64,000 bases of DNA. Origin: Psychrobacter fozii. GTDB lineage: Bacteria > Pseudomonadota > Gammaproteobacteria > Pseudomonadales > Moraxellaceae. The notes below the pieces were generated by a model. The model was not told where the DNA came from and ran no database searches. It saw only the letters and a program-made list of their open reading frames with translations. Both the position numbers and the translations under genes were made by a program. Shown in pieces: positions 56,577-64,000 of this stretch (the first letter of the stretch is position 1; every line of letters starts with the position of its first letter). Location of the stretch: positions 62,001 to 126,000 of the forward strand of contig NZ_QJSU01000010.1 in the NCBI RefSeq assembly GCF_003217155.1, written 5' to 3'.

Positions 56577-58883
56577 ATGTCTGATGTTATTGATAATACG
56601 ATTGCCCCAATCATTCCCACTGAACCGATGGATACTCGCTCAGTCGCAGAGTTCACTGAGCAAGCTTATCTCAACTATGCGATGTACGTCATCATGGATC
56701 GGGCACTGCCCAATATCGCTGACGGTCTAAAACCAGTACAGCGCCGCATCGTCTATGCGATGAGCGAGCTAGGCCTAAAATCGACTGCCAAAGCCAAAAA
56801 ATCGGCACGTACGGTCGGTGACGTCTTGGGTAAATACCATCCACATGGTGACAGCGCTTGTTATGAAGCGATGGTACTGATGGCGCAGCCGTTCAGTTAT
56901 CGCTATCCGCTCATCACTGGTCAAGGTAACTGGGGTAGCCCTGATGATCCAAAATCATTTGCGGCGATGCGTTATACCGAAGCCAAAATGTCTGCTTATG
57001 CCAATACGTTGCTCGCAGAGTTAGGTCAAGGCACAGTCGATTGGCAAGACAACTTTGACGGTACGATGCAAGAGCCAACCACCCTACCTGCCCGCCTACC
57101 TAACATACTATTAAATGGTACAACGGGTATCGCAGTCGGTATGGCAACAGACATTCCGCCACATAATCTCAACGAAGTGGTACGTGCGGCTATTCGATTG
57201 CTTAAAAATCCTGAGCTATCGGTTAAGCAGCTTACCCAATCAATACCAGCACCTGATCTGCCAACCCCTGCTGAAATCATCACCAGTAAAAAAGACTTGC
57301 AAGCGATGTATGAGACTGGTCGTGGCAGCTATAAAATGCGTGCGACTTTCCACGTCGATCCTAAAGAAAAGAATCTCGTCATCATCGATGCGCTGCCTTA
57401 TCAAGTTTCAGGCAACAAAATCCAAGAGCAAATCGCCAAGCTCATGACCGATAAAAAGCTGCCTTGGATTACCGATATTCACGATGAGTCAGATCACGAA
57501 AATGCCTGCCGTATCGTGCTTGAGCTAAAATCAACCCGAGTCGATGTCGCTCGCGTCATGAGCCATCTGTTTGCTAGTACTGAGCTTGAGAGTAATTACC
57601 GCGTCAATATGAATATGATTGGCCTAAACGGTAAACCGCAGGTCAAAAACCTAAAAGAAATATTGGAAGAATGGCTCGTCTGTCGCCGTTCTGTGGTCAC
57701 GCGCCGCTTGCAATATCGTCTCGATAAAATCGATAAGCGCTTGCACATCCTCGCAGGTTTACTGATTGCTTATCTTAATATTGATGAAGTGATTCGCATC
57801 ATTCGTGAAGAGGAAGATCCAAAAGCGACGTTGATGCAGGACTATGACCTGACTGATATTCAAGCCAATGCCATCTTGGATATTCGCCTGCGCCAATTAG
57901 CAAAGTTAGAAGAGATTGAGCTGCGCCGCGAGCAAGATGAACTGGCAGCCGAACGTGCCATTATTCAAGAGTATTTGGACAATCCAGACAGTTTGACCAA
58001 TCTGATGATCGATGAGCTGACAGCCGATATGAAAGAACACGGCAATGAGCGCGTGTCACCATTGGCAGAACGTGAAGAAGCACAAGCATTAAAAGAATCA
58101 GACCTCGTGCCGAGCGAGCCTGTCACCGCTATTCTATCGAAAGCGGGCTGGATTCGTGCTGCCAAAGGTCATGATGTCGATGCTGCTGGTATGAGTTATC
58201 GTTCAGGTGATAGCTATCAAGCGCACGTGCGTGGTAAATCTAATGAAAGAATCTACGTGCTCGACAGCACTGGACGCAGCTACAGTATCGATGCGCATAA
58301 CTTAGCGTCTGCGCGTGGTCAAGGCGACCCACTAACCAGTGTGTTAAAGCCACCAGCAGGTGCCAGCTTTGAGCAGCTACTAACGGGTGCTGACGATCAA
58401 CGCATCATCCTTGCCAGCTCCGCAGGTTATGGTTTTATCAATACCGTTGGTAATCTAGATAGCAATCAAAAAGCAGGTAAGAACATTATTAATCTAGCGG
58501 CTGATAGTCGCTTGCTCCCTGTCGCACGTATCGATGCACCAGTAGATACGACTGCCAATACTGACGGTGACAATAGCAATACAAGTGTGGCACCTGACCA
58601 TGTTGCCGTCACGACCAATGCAGGATATTTACTGATATTTGGCCTCGATGATTTGCCTGAACAGGCGCGCGGTAAAGGCAATAAACTTATCAAGTTAAAA
58701 GACGGCGAAGAGGTACTTACAGTCACGCCACTTAGTCAGCAGGACAGCCTTGTCATTACCGCCGGCAAGCGCCATGTGACACTCAAGCCAAATGATTTGG
58801 CTAACTATACGGGTGTTCGCGGCAATCGTGGTGGTCAGCTGCCAAGAGGCTTTCAGAATGTGACGAGTGTTGAGGTTGGGTAG
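56577..58883 (+). CDS. parC: DNA topoisomerase IV subunit A
   Basis: ParC, with ParE, unlinks daughter chromosomes. The 768-residue protein has the type IIA core: [29 protein letters not shown], then [34 protein letters not shown] and [11 protein letters not shown], in which Tyr133 is the DNA-cleaving Tyr (Tyr120 in E. coli). Ser93 and Glu97 correspond to E. coli Ser80 and Glu84 and are the quinolone-sensitive residues. The C-terminal beta-pinwheel is shorter than in GyrA and lacks a GyrA box, which points to ParC rather than GyrA. ATG 56577 is preferred over a TTG 19 codons upstream. No parE is adjacent. Confidence 0.95.
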   Translation: MSDVIDNTIAPIIPTEPMDTRSVAEFTEQAYLNYAMYVIMDRALPNIADGLKPVQRRIVYAMSELGLKSTAKAKKSARTVGDVLGKYHPHGDSACYEAMVLMAQPFSYRYPLITGQGNWGSPDDPKSFAAMRYTEAKMSAYANTLLAELGQGTVDWQDNFDGTMQEPTTLPARLPNILLNGTTGIAVGMATDIPPHNLNEVVRAAIRLLKNPELSVKQLTQSIPAPDLPTPAEIITSKKDLQAMYETGRGSYKMRATFHVDPKEKNLVIIDALPYQVSGNKIQEQIAKLMTDKKLPWITDIHDESDHENACRIVLELKSTRVDVARVMSHLFASTELESNYRVNMNMIGLNGKPQVKNLKEILEEWLVCRRSVVTRRLQYRLDKIDKRLHILAGLLIAYLNIDEVIRIIREEEDPKATLMQDYDLTDIQANAILDIRLRQLAKLEEIELRREQDELAAERAIIQEYLDNPDSLTNLMIDELTADMKEHGNERVSPLAEREEAQALKESDLVPSEPVTAILSKAGWIRAAKGHDVDAAGMSYRSGDSYQAHVRGKSNERIYVLDSTGRSYSIDAHNLASARGQGDPLTSVLKPPAGASFEQLLTGADDQRIILASSAGYGFINTVGNLDSNQKAGKNIINLAADSRLLPVARIDAPVDTTANTDGDNSNTSVAPDHVAVTTNAGYLLIFGLDDLPEQARGKGNKLIKLKDGEEVLTVTPLSQQDSLVITAGKRHVTLKPNDLANYTGVRGNRGGQLPRGFQNVTSVEVG

Positions 58884-59066
58884 CGTTACTGATTTGTCTG
58901 GTATGACTCACGGTAACAACACCCACTCTGTTACCGTGAATTAATCGGATAGGTATTTTGAGAGGGCTAACGCTAACTATTGGTGAAAATAATATAGAAA
59001 GCATTTTTTACTAGGTTACAATAGTTCGCTAATAATTTGAATTATCAAATAGTGTGGAACTATACT

Positions 59067-59390
59067 ATGAATGTAGAAGATATCGCTTCTGGACAAAAAA
59101 TTGTTATTTGTTCGATTGTAGCCAATTTTTTGGTAGGTGTGTCACAACGCAGTGCGCCTGAACTGGGTGTTATCGTCATTGTGTTCTCTCTGCTGGTAAC
59201 TGCTGCTGCAATTTACGGTGCTTATCGTCTTTGTACAGGGCTGGATTATTCTGTCGGTATCAAGGTTTTAGTCATCGTACTTTTATTTGTTCCATTCATC
59301 AACCTTATTACACTTATTGTCTTAAGCGTAAAAGGTACGAAAGTTTTGCGTCAAGCAGGATATGAGGTCGGTTTTTTTGGGGTGAAATAA
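59067..59390 (+). CDS. Small membrane protein of unknown function
   Basis: A 107-residue protein with three hydrophobic segments (VICSIVANFLVGV, GVIVIVFSLLVTAAAIYGAYRLC, IKVLVIVLLFVPFINLITLIVLSVKG) and the C-terminus TKVLRQAGYEVGFFGVK. The pattern of a final GTKVLRQAGYxVGxxG is shared by many small conserved membrane proteins of Moraxellaceae, as I recall, but the role is unknown. A start at 59037 (TTG) would lengthen it by ten residues without support. It follows parC by about 180 bases. Confidence 0.7.
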   Translation: MNVEDIASGQKIVICSIVANFLVGVSQRSAPELGVIVIVFSLLVTAAAIYGAYRLCTGLDYSVGIKVLVIVLLFVPFINLITLIVLSVKGTKVLRQAGYEVGFFGVK

Positions 59391-59480
59391 GCGCGTAAGG
59401 TGCGCGCCACGCACCGATGAGATTAACATTAAAAAATCGCACACTGGACGCGACCCACGACTTTAATTATTAATGACTAT

Positions 59481-59801
59481 ATGAAATTTTTAGCGATAGT
59501 TGTATCTTTTTTATTTTTATTCTGCGCACTTGCAGGAATTTTCGTCATTCCCACTTTTGAGGAATTATATAGAAGCTTTGGTGTTGATATACCAGTCTTT
59601 ACTAAAATAGTATTAAGTACTCATAAATACTGGCTAGGATTATCTTTGATCCCAATACCCTTGGTTTACTTGTCGGAACAGTCAAAAAGATGGCAAGCTA
59701 TCATCGTATTTTTTCTCTTAGCTTTGGCTATTCTTCTTATTCCTTTGACCATTGTTGCTCTTTATCTACCTATTTACGAATTGGGTAAAGTAGTTGGTTA
59801 A
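59481..59801 (+). CDS. Small membrane protein with GspF-like motif
   Basis: A 106-residue protein with an N-terminal hydrophobic segment (FLAIVVSFLFLFCALAGIFVI) and two more near the C-terminus. The segment VIPTFEELYRSFGVDIPVFTKIVLSTHKYW resembles the conserved stretch (P-x-F-x-x-hydrophobic, L-P-x-x-T) of type II secretion GspF-type proteins and of other small proteins, which I note without assigning a role. It sits among other unknown small genes. Confidence 0.6.
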   Translation: MKFLAIVVSFLFLFCALAGIFVIPTFEELYRSFGVDIPVFTKIVLSTHKYWLGLSLIPIPLVYLSEQSKRWQAIIVFFLLALAILLIPLTIVALYLPIYELGKVVG

Positions 59802-59956
59802 ATTATAGCAACAAACATAGGCTATGCTTTTAGCACGTAGGGCTGATTAGCTAATGTAGTGGAAGTTTCGCGTACTGATTATATGAACAAGATTCAAAAA
59901 GGTGCGTGAAAAGCACCCTCCAACTGCTAACATTTAAAGCTCACAATATTTTTAAC

Positions 59957-59990
59957 AAAAAGTCGCCTATACACACGTATAGACTGCTTC
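59957..59990 (-). terminator. Terminator-family hairpin (worn copy) after the lipoprotein gene
   Basis: AAAAAGTCGCCTATAC faces GTATAGACTGCTTCTT around ACAC. It is the most diverged member of a repeated terminator family, others at 61008, 62255 and 63230. The minus-strand lipoprotein gene ends 80 bases before it. Confidence 0.6.
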
Positions 59991-60072
59991 TTGGTGCTAA
60001 TTAAAACAAATAACTATTCTGTGCATTAATAGCACCATACCTGCCTTATTTCCCCACTAAATCTCTTAAAAC

Positions 60073-60894
60073 TTACCAATCTGCATTTGCAAGAGCTGCA
60101 TATAAGAGTCCAGCACCTATAGCTTGGATGGGAAAAGTAACTATGTCTACTGCCACACTCACTGGCAACAAAGCAACGCCAAGTTTATTAGCATTGTCCT
60201 TAGTTCTCCATTTTTCATTCAATTGAATAGTCATAGGTTGCTTTAGCTTATGGTTTATCTGATCAATATTCTGTACCGCAGAAGCTACTGTGAGCTCAAT
60301 GTACACTGGACGCTGACAGGCTAGACTTTGTTGTTCAGCGATGACTGATGTCTGACACTTAAAACCAAGATTTTCCAACTGTGGCTGCTCATTATTCTTT
60401 ACTTCATTTATCGGCTTTGCATACACTAAGTTAATAAGGGTTGGTATATCCTTAACTTGACTGGATTTATCTCTATCTATATCAAGAATTAACTCATTTG
60501 AATCAGCTTGAGTTTTTTTCTGAATATCACGAGTTCCGTATGTTGTCTGAGCATCGGGGTCAGGGTAATAGAATAATGGATTAGTATCGATATATAGTGA
60601 GCCTAAATCTACTTGAGAGAAAATCCTTCTAAATATATCAGACGAAGTGTGAGAACTGACCGTAGGTTGCACTAAAAAGCTGTAGTTTTTACCTGCTAAG
60701 ATCATAGCATCCTCGTATCCTGTTATTGGCTTATTAGGATATCCAACGGCAATAACTTTCTCAGATAAAATATTTTTTTCATGATATTCCACATGGTCAG
60801 TTTTGGTGTAATTTACAAGACCCGCAGTCGCGCAACCATTTAATACGATTGATGGTCCTAAAAGCGTTACGAGCAATAGAGACAGTTTCTTCAT
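60073..60894 (-). CDS. Lipoprotein of unknown function
   Basis: A 273-residue lipoprotein (signal peptide ending IVLNG-C21). The mature part contains IAVGYPNKPITGYEDAMILAGKNYSFLVQPTVSSHTSSDIFRRIF and ends with VAVDIVTFPIQAIGAGLLYAALANADW, a membrane-like C-terminal stretch typical of several small lipoproteins (as in YceK-type proteins). No enzymatic motif was seen. It is transcribed away from the small membrane genes. Confidence 0.75.
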   Translation of the reverse strand: MKKLSLLLVTLLGPSIVLNGCATAGLVNYTKTDHVEYHEKNILSEKVIAVGYPNKPITGYEDAMILAGKNYSFLVQPTVSSHTSSDIFRRIFSQVDLGSLYIDTNPLFYYPDPDAQTTYGTRDIQKKTQADSNELILDIDRDKSSQVKDIPTLINLVYAKPINEVKNNEQPQLENLGFKCQTSVIAEQQSLACQRPVYIELTVASAVQNIDQINHKLKQPMTIQLNEKWRTKDNANKLGVALLPVSVAVDIVTFPIQAIGAGLLYAALANADW

Positions 60895-61007
60895 ACATAT
60901 AATCCGTTTAAGTTATTCAAATAGCAAATGCCTCAGATGATAATACACAACATATGTAGAATTAAAATATTTAATTTTAAAATCTATAAATATGAGATAT
61001 CGAAAAC

Positions 61008-61050
61008 AAAAAAAGCCGCCTATACGATGTAATGTATAGACGGCTTTTTT
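61008..61050 (-). terminator. Terminator after BLUF gene 1 (repeated family)
   Basis: AAAAAAGCCGcCTATAC faces GTATAGaCGGCTTTTTT with a central loop. It matches hairpins at 62255 and 63230 over most of its length. Confidence 0.85.
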
Positions 61051-61075
61051 ACGCCAATCAAAATAGAGAAGTTAT

Positions 61076-61555
61076 CTAAGACTTATTGGATTCTGTATCC
61101 TCAAAGATCGCTTTCAAAAAACTTGTAATCTGAGTACTTTTCATTAGATAAGGATTAAAGTCAGCACCTGCTGAGAAGCTTTTTAGGGTATATTCTTCGT
61201 CTTCTACGCTTGATGTTAAATATTTTAATAAAAACCCATCCCATCTACGTACTTCTACTTCTTCAACCATACTGAGATGAGGTCCTAGGTGAGAATATTC
61301 ATTGATCAATTTTACTAATATTTCATTGATAAGAGGTCTTGGACCTTCGATATTTTGAATGAAGTAATTATCATTAACGACAAGCGCTGAGGTTACACCA
61401 CTTTTTTCATTGTTTCTTCGCCATTGCTCAAGCAGACGAGCCAATTCTATTCCATTATTACTGTCACTATTTTTGCCAATATACGTTAGGCTGAGAATAA
61501 TATGCTCACCATGTCTTTTTCTATTTTCTGAAGGTTGGCTAGTAGCGATATGCAT
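61076..61555 (-). CDS. Short BLUF photoreceptor protein, canonical copy
   Basis: A 159-residue BLUF-domain protein, similar in length to Acinetobacter BlsA. BLUF domains bind FAD and sense blue light. The residues that shape the flavin site align by spacing with AppA: Y25 (Tyr21), N49 (Asn45) and Q67 (Gln63), separated by 24 and 42 residues as in AppA. The Trp104/Met106 positions of AppA are Phe108 and Leu110 here. A conserved C-terminal segment, KSFSAGADFNPYLMKSTQITSFLK, is shared with the two paralogues upstream. There is no output domain, so it must act through a partner. The ATG at 61555 follows AAGGTTTCTT. Terminators separate each BLUF gene. Confidence 0.8.
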   Translation of the reverse strand: MHIATSQPSENRKRHGEHIILSLTYIGKNSDSNNGIELARLLEQWRRNNEKSGVTSALVVNDNYFIQNIEGPRPLINEILVKLINEYSHLGPHLSMVEEVEVRRWDGFLLKYLTSSVEDEEYTLKSFSAGADFNPYLMKSTQITSFLKAIFEDTESNKS

Positions 61556-61653
61556 AAGAAACCTTATTTATAAAAAATTTATCTAAATCAAAAGACACTT
61601 TATAGGCAGCTTTTTTATACTGAGCGCATGCTACGCGCTTACAATTTTCTGAA

Positions 61654-62118
61654 TTAACCGTCTTCAAAAATCACTTTCAAAAAGCTTTCAATCTGAGTGC
61701 TTTTCATTAGATAAGGATTAAAGTCAGAACCTGCTGAGAAGCTTTTTAGGGCATATTCCTCATCTTCGACACTTTCCGTCAGGTGTTTGGTTACGAACCC
61801 ATCCCACCGAAGCGCTTCTATTTCCTCCAACTTAACAATATTAGGGAGAATCTTGAAATGCTCATCAACTATCTTCGCTAGAGCAGTATTGACAGCTGGT
61901 CTTGAACCTTGAATATTTTGAACAAAATAACCGTCATTGATCACAAGCGCTGAAACTAACCCACTTTCCTCAAAGTATCTTCGCCACTGCTCAAGAGCAC
62001 GAGTCAATTCTATACCTGTTTTCATTTCGATGTTTTTACCGATATACGTTAGGCTAATCAGAACATGCTCGCCATGTCTTTTTCTATTTTCTGAAGTTTG
62101 ACTTGTCGTTATGTGCAT
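61654..62118 (-). CDS. Short BLUF-like protein lacking the flavin-site Asn
   Basis: A 154-residue paralogue of the gene downstream, collinear over nearly its whole length. Y25 and Q67 are kept, but the flavin-contacting Asn49 of the canonical copy is Phe49 (WRRYFEESG against WRRNNEKSG). The E in the FxQxxEG motif is Q (FVQNIQGS). Flavin binding or photocycle may be altered or lost. The start was set at ATG 62118 by homology with the canonical copy, where the same position follows AAGG. ATG 62130 gives four extra residues. Confidence 0.75.
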   Translation of the reverse strand: MHITTSQTSENRKRHGEHVLISLTYIGKNIEMKTGIELTRALEQWRRYFEESGLVSALVINDGYFVQNIQGSRPAVNTALAKIVDEHFKILPNIVKLEEIEALRWDGFVTKHLTESVEDEEYALKSFSAGSDFNPYLMKSTQIESFLKVIFEDG

Positions 62119-62254
62119 AAGAAAATCCATTTATATAATAGTTATATAAATTAATATACACTCTATTATAAGGTGTAATCAATAAAACTCTTGGTAATTG
62201 ACCCGTTTCTTATCGTCTACACCTTAAAATAATACGACAAAAATAGGAATCACC

Positions 62255-62291
62255 AAAAAGCCGCCTACACACATATATAGACGGCTTTTTT
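62255..62291 (-). terminator. Terminator after BLUF gene 3 (repeated family)
   Basis: AAAAAGCCGcC faces GaCGGCTTTTT with ACATATATA in the loop. T-rich sequence follows on both strands. It lies about 80 bases past the stop codon of BLUF gene 3. Confidence 0.85.
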
Positions 62292-62368
62292 ATTCTAACT
62301 ATAATAAATAACTATCCTAAGAGACAAATACTTAAGAAATAAATATCTAGGAAATAAATGCAGCGCAT

Positions 62369-62848
62369 TTAAAATTTATTAGATTCAGTATCTTCAAATA
62401 CCGCCTTCAAAAAGCTTTCAATCTGAGTGCTTTTCATGAGATAGGGATTGTAGTCAGAACCTGCCGAGAAGCTTTTTAGAGCATACTCTTCATCTTCAAT
62501 GCTTGATGTTAGATGCTTGACTAAAAACCCATTCCATTGACGCGATTCTATTTCCTCTATATTAACAATGTTAGGAAAGATGCTTGAATGCTCGTCAAGT
62601 ATTTTTTCTAAAGCAGTATTAATAGCAGGCCTTGTTCCTTGAAAACTTTGAACGAAATAACCTTCACTAATAACTAAGGCTGAAACTATATTATTTTCTT
62701 CAAAATATCTGCGCCAATACTCAAGTGCGCGAGTCAGCTCAATTCCCGAATCTAGGTCGACATTTTTGGCGATATATGTCATATGGATAAGAATATGCTC
62801 GCCATGTCTTTTTCTATTTTCTGGAGGTTGGCTTGTCGTTATATGCAT
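62369..62848 (-). CDS. Short BLUF-like protein lacking the flavin-site Asn
   Basis: A 159-residue paralogue (numbering from ATG 62848) sharing the Phe49 replacement (WRRYFEENN), with Y25 and Q67 retained. FVQSFQGT replaces the usual F-x-Q-x-x-E-G. It resembles the middle gene more than the canonical copy, so the Phe49 pair probably arose from one duplication after the change. The C-terminal KSFSAGSDYNPYLMKSTQIESFLK is conserved. Function as a photoreceptor is uncertain. Confidence 0.75.
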   Translation of the reverse strand: MHITTSQPPENRKRHGEHILIHMTYIAKNVDLDSGIELTRALEYWRRYFEENNIVSALVISEGYFVQSFQGTRPAINTALEKILDEHSSIFPNIVNIEEIESRQWNGFLVKHLTSSIEDEEYALKSFSAGSDYNPYLMKSTQIESFLKAVFEDTESNKF

Positions 62849-62860
62849 AAGAAAATCCAT

Positions 62861-63288
62861 TTATAAAAAATTAATCCAAATTGATAGATACTTTAAAATA
62901 AAATACAATCAATAATATTTTTAGCTTCCAATGAATCTTTATAATCTATCATGACTTTTTTCTGTGATGACATGAGATTTTAGTGAGATAATATACCGGC
63001 ATCTATCAGAGTACAATTGTACTATAAAACTAGACTCAACCAGTGCAATATCATTATTCTAATAACTATAATGTCTAATCTGTATTTTCCTATAGTCCTG
63101 CCTCTACCCTAGCATACGACTGACCTACACTTATGAATTGCGTCAAATGCTGCAAGTATCAGGCCAATCGTTGTCTATTGACTAAGCTAGCACATCTTAT
63201 AGATAGATGGCACTTAGCTTACTACCATGAAAAAGCCGCCTACACACTACATAGACGGCTTTTTACGCTGACTAAAGTGCCCAATCGA
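62861..63288. other. Intergenic region upstream of the BLUF cluster
   Basis: No gene I can support. It contains the terminator at 63230-63264 for the minus-strand PEBP-like gene and must hold the promoter of BLUF gene 3. A 70-codon frame on the plus strand crosses the terminator and was rejected. Confidence 0.5.
63230..63264 (-). terminator. Terminator after the PEBP-like gene (repeated family)
   Basis: AAAAAGCCG (63230-63238) pairs with CGGCTTTTT (63256-63264) around a 17-base loop in which CTA and TAG can add three pairs. It is nearly identical in the arms to those at 61008 and 62255. Confidence 0.85.
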
Positions 63289-63795
63289 CTAATACCGACC
63301 CATCTCAATTGTCGTCTCAGCAGTCATCATATCGCCCTGCCATGACTGCACATCTATCGTATACAAATGATCTTTACCGCCTGAACAGGGTGGCTTGTAT
63401 GCGCCGCGGATATCGCCCTGACGGCTACGGTATTCAGCCACCATCTCTACACCGACTGGCACTTCATAAGTGTGACCAAACACGCGTGGCACCTCGACAC
63501 TGGTTTTGCCCTCTGACAATGCGTAGCTGACAATTCCATGCCCGCCCTTTTGCATACGTTTGTTACTCACATCGTTATAGACAAAGACTAAGCTATCAGC
63601 TCCATCAGGAATGTTTGAGACCGTCATACTCGGCGTGGCTGGGCTTTTGCCACCATAATCTAGACACTGTTGGCCTTCAGGTATGTGATCAGCATTCCAC
63701 ATCTTATCATTGAACGTAACATCCATCGCAAAGGTACTGGTAGACAAAGCGAGTGCACTTGAGGCGACCACTTTTTTTAAGGTAAAAACTTTCAT
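63289..63795 (-). CDS. Exported PEBP-like (YbhB/YbcL-type) protein
   Basis: A 168-residue secreted protein with signal peptide MKVFTLKKVVASSALALSTSTFA. The mature part has the phosphatidylethanolamine-binding-protein pattern: KSPATPSMTVSNIPDGADSLVFVYNDVS, then the His-containing GGHGIVSYALSEG, and a terminal YKPPCSGGKDHLYTIDVQSW. The last corresponds to the conserved GPCPPxGxxHxY of YbhB/YbcL proteins. The ligand is unknown. ATG 63795 is set by AAAGGA six bases upstream. Two earlier in-frame starts, at 63801 and 63834, are too close to or before that site. Confidence 0.75.
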   Translation of the reverse strand: MKVFTLKKVVASSALALSTSTFAMDVTFNDKMWNADHIPEGQQCLDYGGKSPATPSMTVSNIPDGADSLVFVYNDVSNKRMQKGGHGIVSYALSEGKTSVEVPRVFGHTYEVPVGVEMVAEYRSRQGDIRGAYKPPCSGGKDHLYTIDVQSWQGDMMTAETTIEMGRY

Positions 63796-64000
63796 AAGCA
63801 TTCCTTTAGACAGTTGGTGTATTAGCGCAGACAAGAAATGTCATTCTTTGACCAATCATAAAACTTGTAAAACATAATTAATGATAACTTTATAATAGAT
63901 AATTATTGTTAAGTTGCTTGTATCTTTTAAAGAGTTTTGTTAATCCTTTGAATTAAAAAGAAATAAGATTCAGAGTAGTAGACCTATCTCAGCTCACCAA

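Noticed and set aside
1..64000. CRISPR arrays, tRNA or rRNA genes, prophage or complete insertion sequences
   Set aside because: No regularly spaced repeats, cloverleaf-like sequence, rRNA-like blocks or transposase genes were found on reading through the window, although a dedicated search was not run.

Overview
The window looks like chromosomal DNA of a gammaproteobacterium of the Moraxellaceae, most likely Psychrobacter. This is inferred from gene content (short BLUF proteins, serB divergent from an SMP/AhpA-type gene, PA3496-type acidic protein, two tandem fadD genes, NhaA and other Na+/H+ or Na+-coupled transporters), the moderate-to-low GC and compact intrinsic terminators. It was not checked against a database. 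No rRNA, tRNA, CRISPR array, complete transposase gene or prophage was found. Most of it is housekeeping sequence with a few accessory patches.

Layout. 1-11.5 kb: coaBC (cut by the left edge, with a striking His-rich insert), radC, a long fadE with an acidic tail, a dicarboxylate/amino-acid symporter, a TauE/SafE exporter, nhaA, a DUF2799-type lipoprotein and an MpaB/Lcp-type haem oxygenase. 11.5-15 kb: two NUDIX hydrolases and a lipoprotein serpin. 15-23.4 kb: a PreP-like M16C metalloprotease, a tandem uspA pair, a LysR regulator divergent from a YeiH-type exporter, a cold-shock protein and a YbaN-type membrane protein. 23.5-30 kb: a TerD-VWA protein, a TrlF-type PHP/ABC-ATPase (the best candidate for a defence function, AT-rich) and an NhaC/YuiF-type antiporter. 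30.2-39.4 kb: valS, an FNT channel, a bile-acid:Na+ symporter family protein, two YbjQ-type proteins, a lipoprotein, a UPF0149 protein and an acidic PA3496-type protein.

39.5-49.7 kb: SMP/AhpA-like gene divergent from serB, a DUF368 (PopT-type) translocase, an SCP2 protein, bioB, hemJ, an NlpC/P60-like exported protein and rph. 49.9-58.9 kb: two tandem fadD paralogues, a YfbK-type VWA lipoprotein and parC. 59-64 kb: small membrane proteins, a lipoprotein, three tandem BLUF photoreceptor-like genes and a PEBP-like exported protein. Most genes of this last stretch end in near-copies of the same terminator.

Functional themes are fatty-acid oxidation (fadE, two fadD), Na+/H+ homeostasis (nhaA, the NhaC/YuiF-type antiporter), anion and sulfite export (TauE, YeiH), cofactor synthesis (coaBC, bioB, hemJ) and cell-surface proteolysis control (serpin). 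Small dispersed elements mark the intergenic regions: a family of about 100 bp with TATAGTCA/TGACTATA ends (four units, two in direct tandem) and a 174-bp MITE-like family with TAGGGYGTGTCCTCA ends. A partial copy of the valS 3' end and terminator lies on the far side of the antiporter gene, which suggests a past duplication or insertion there.
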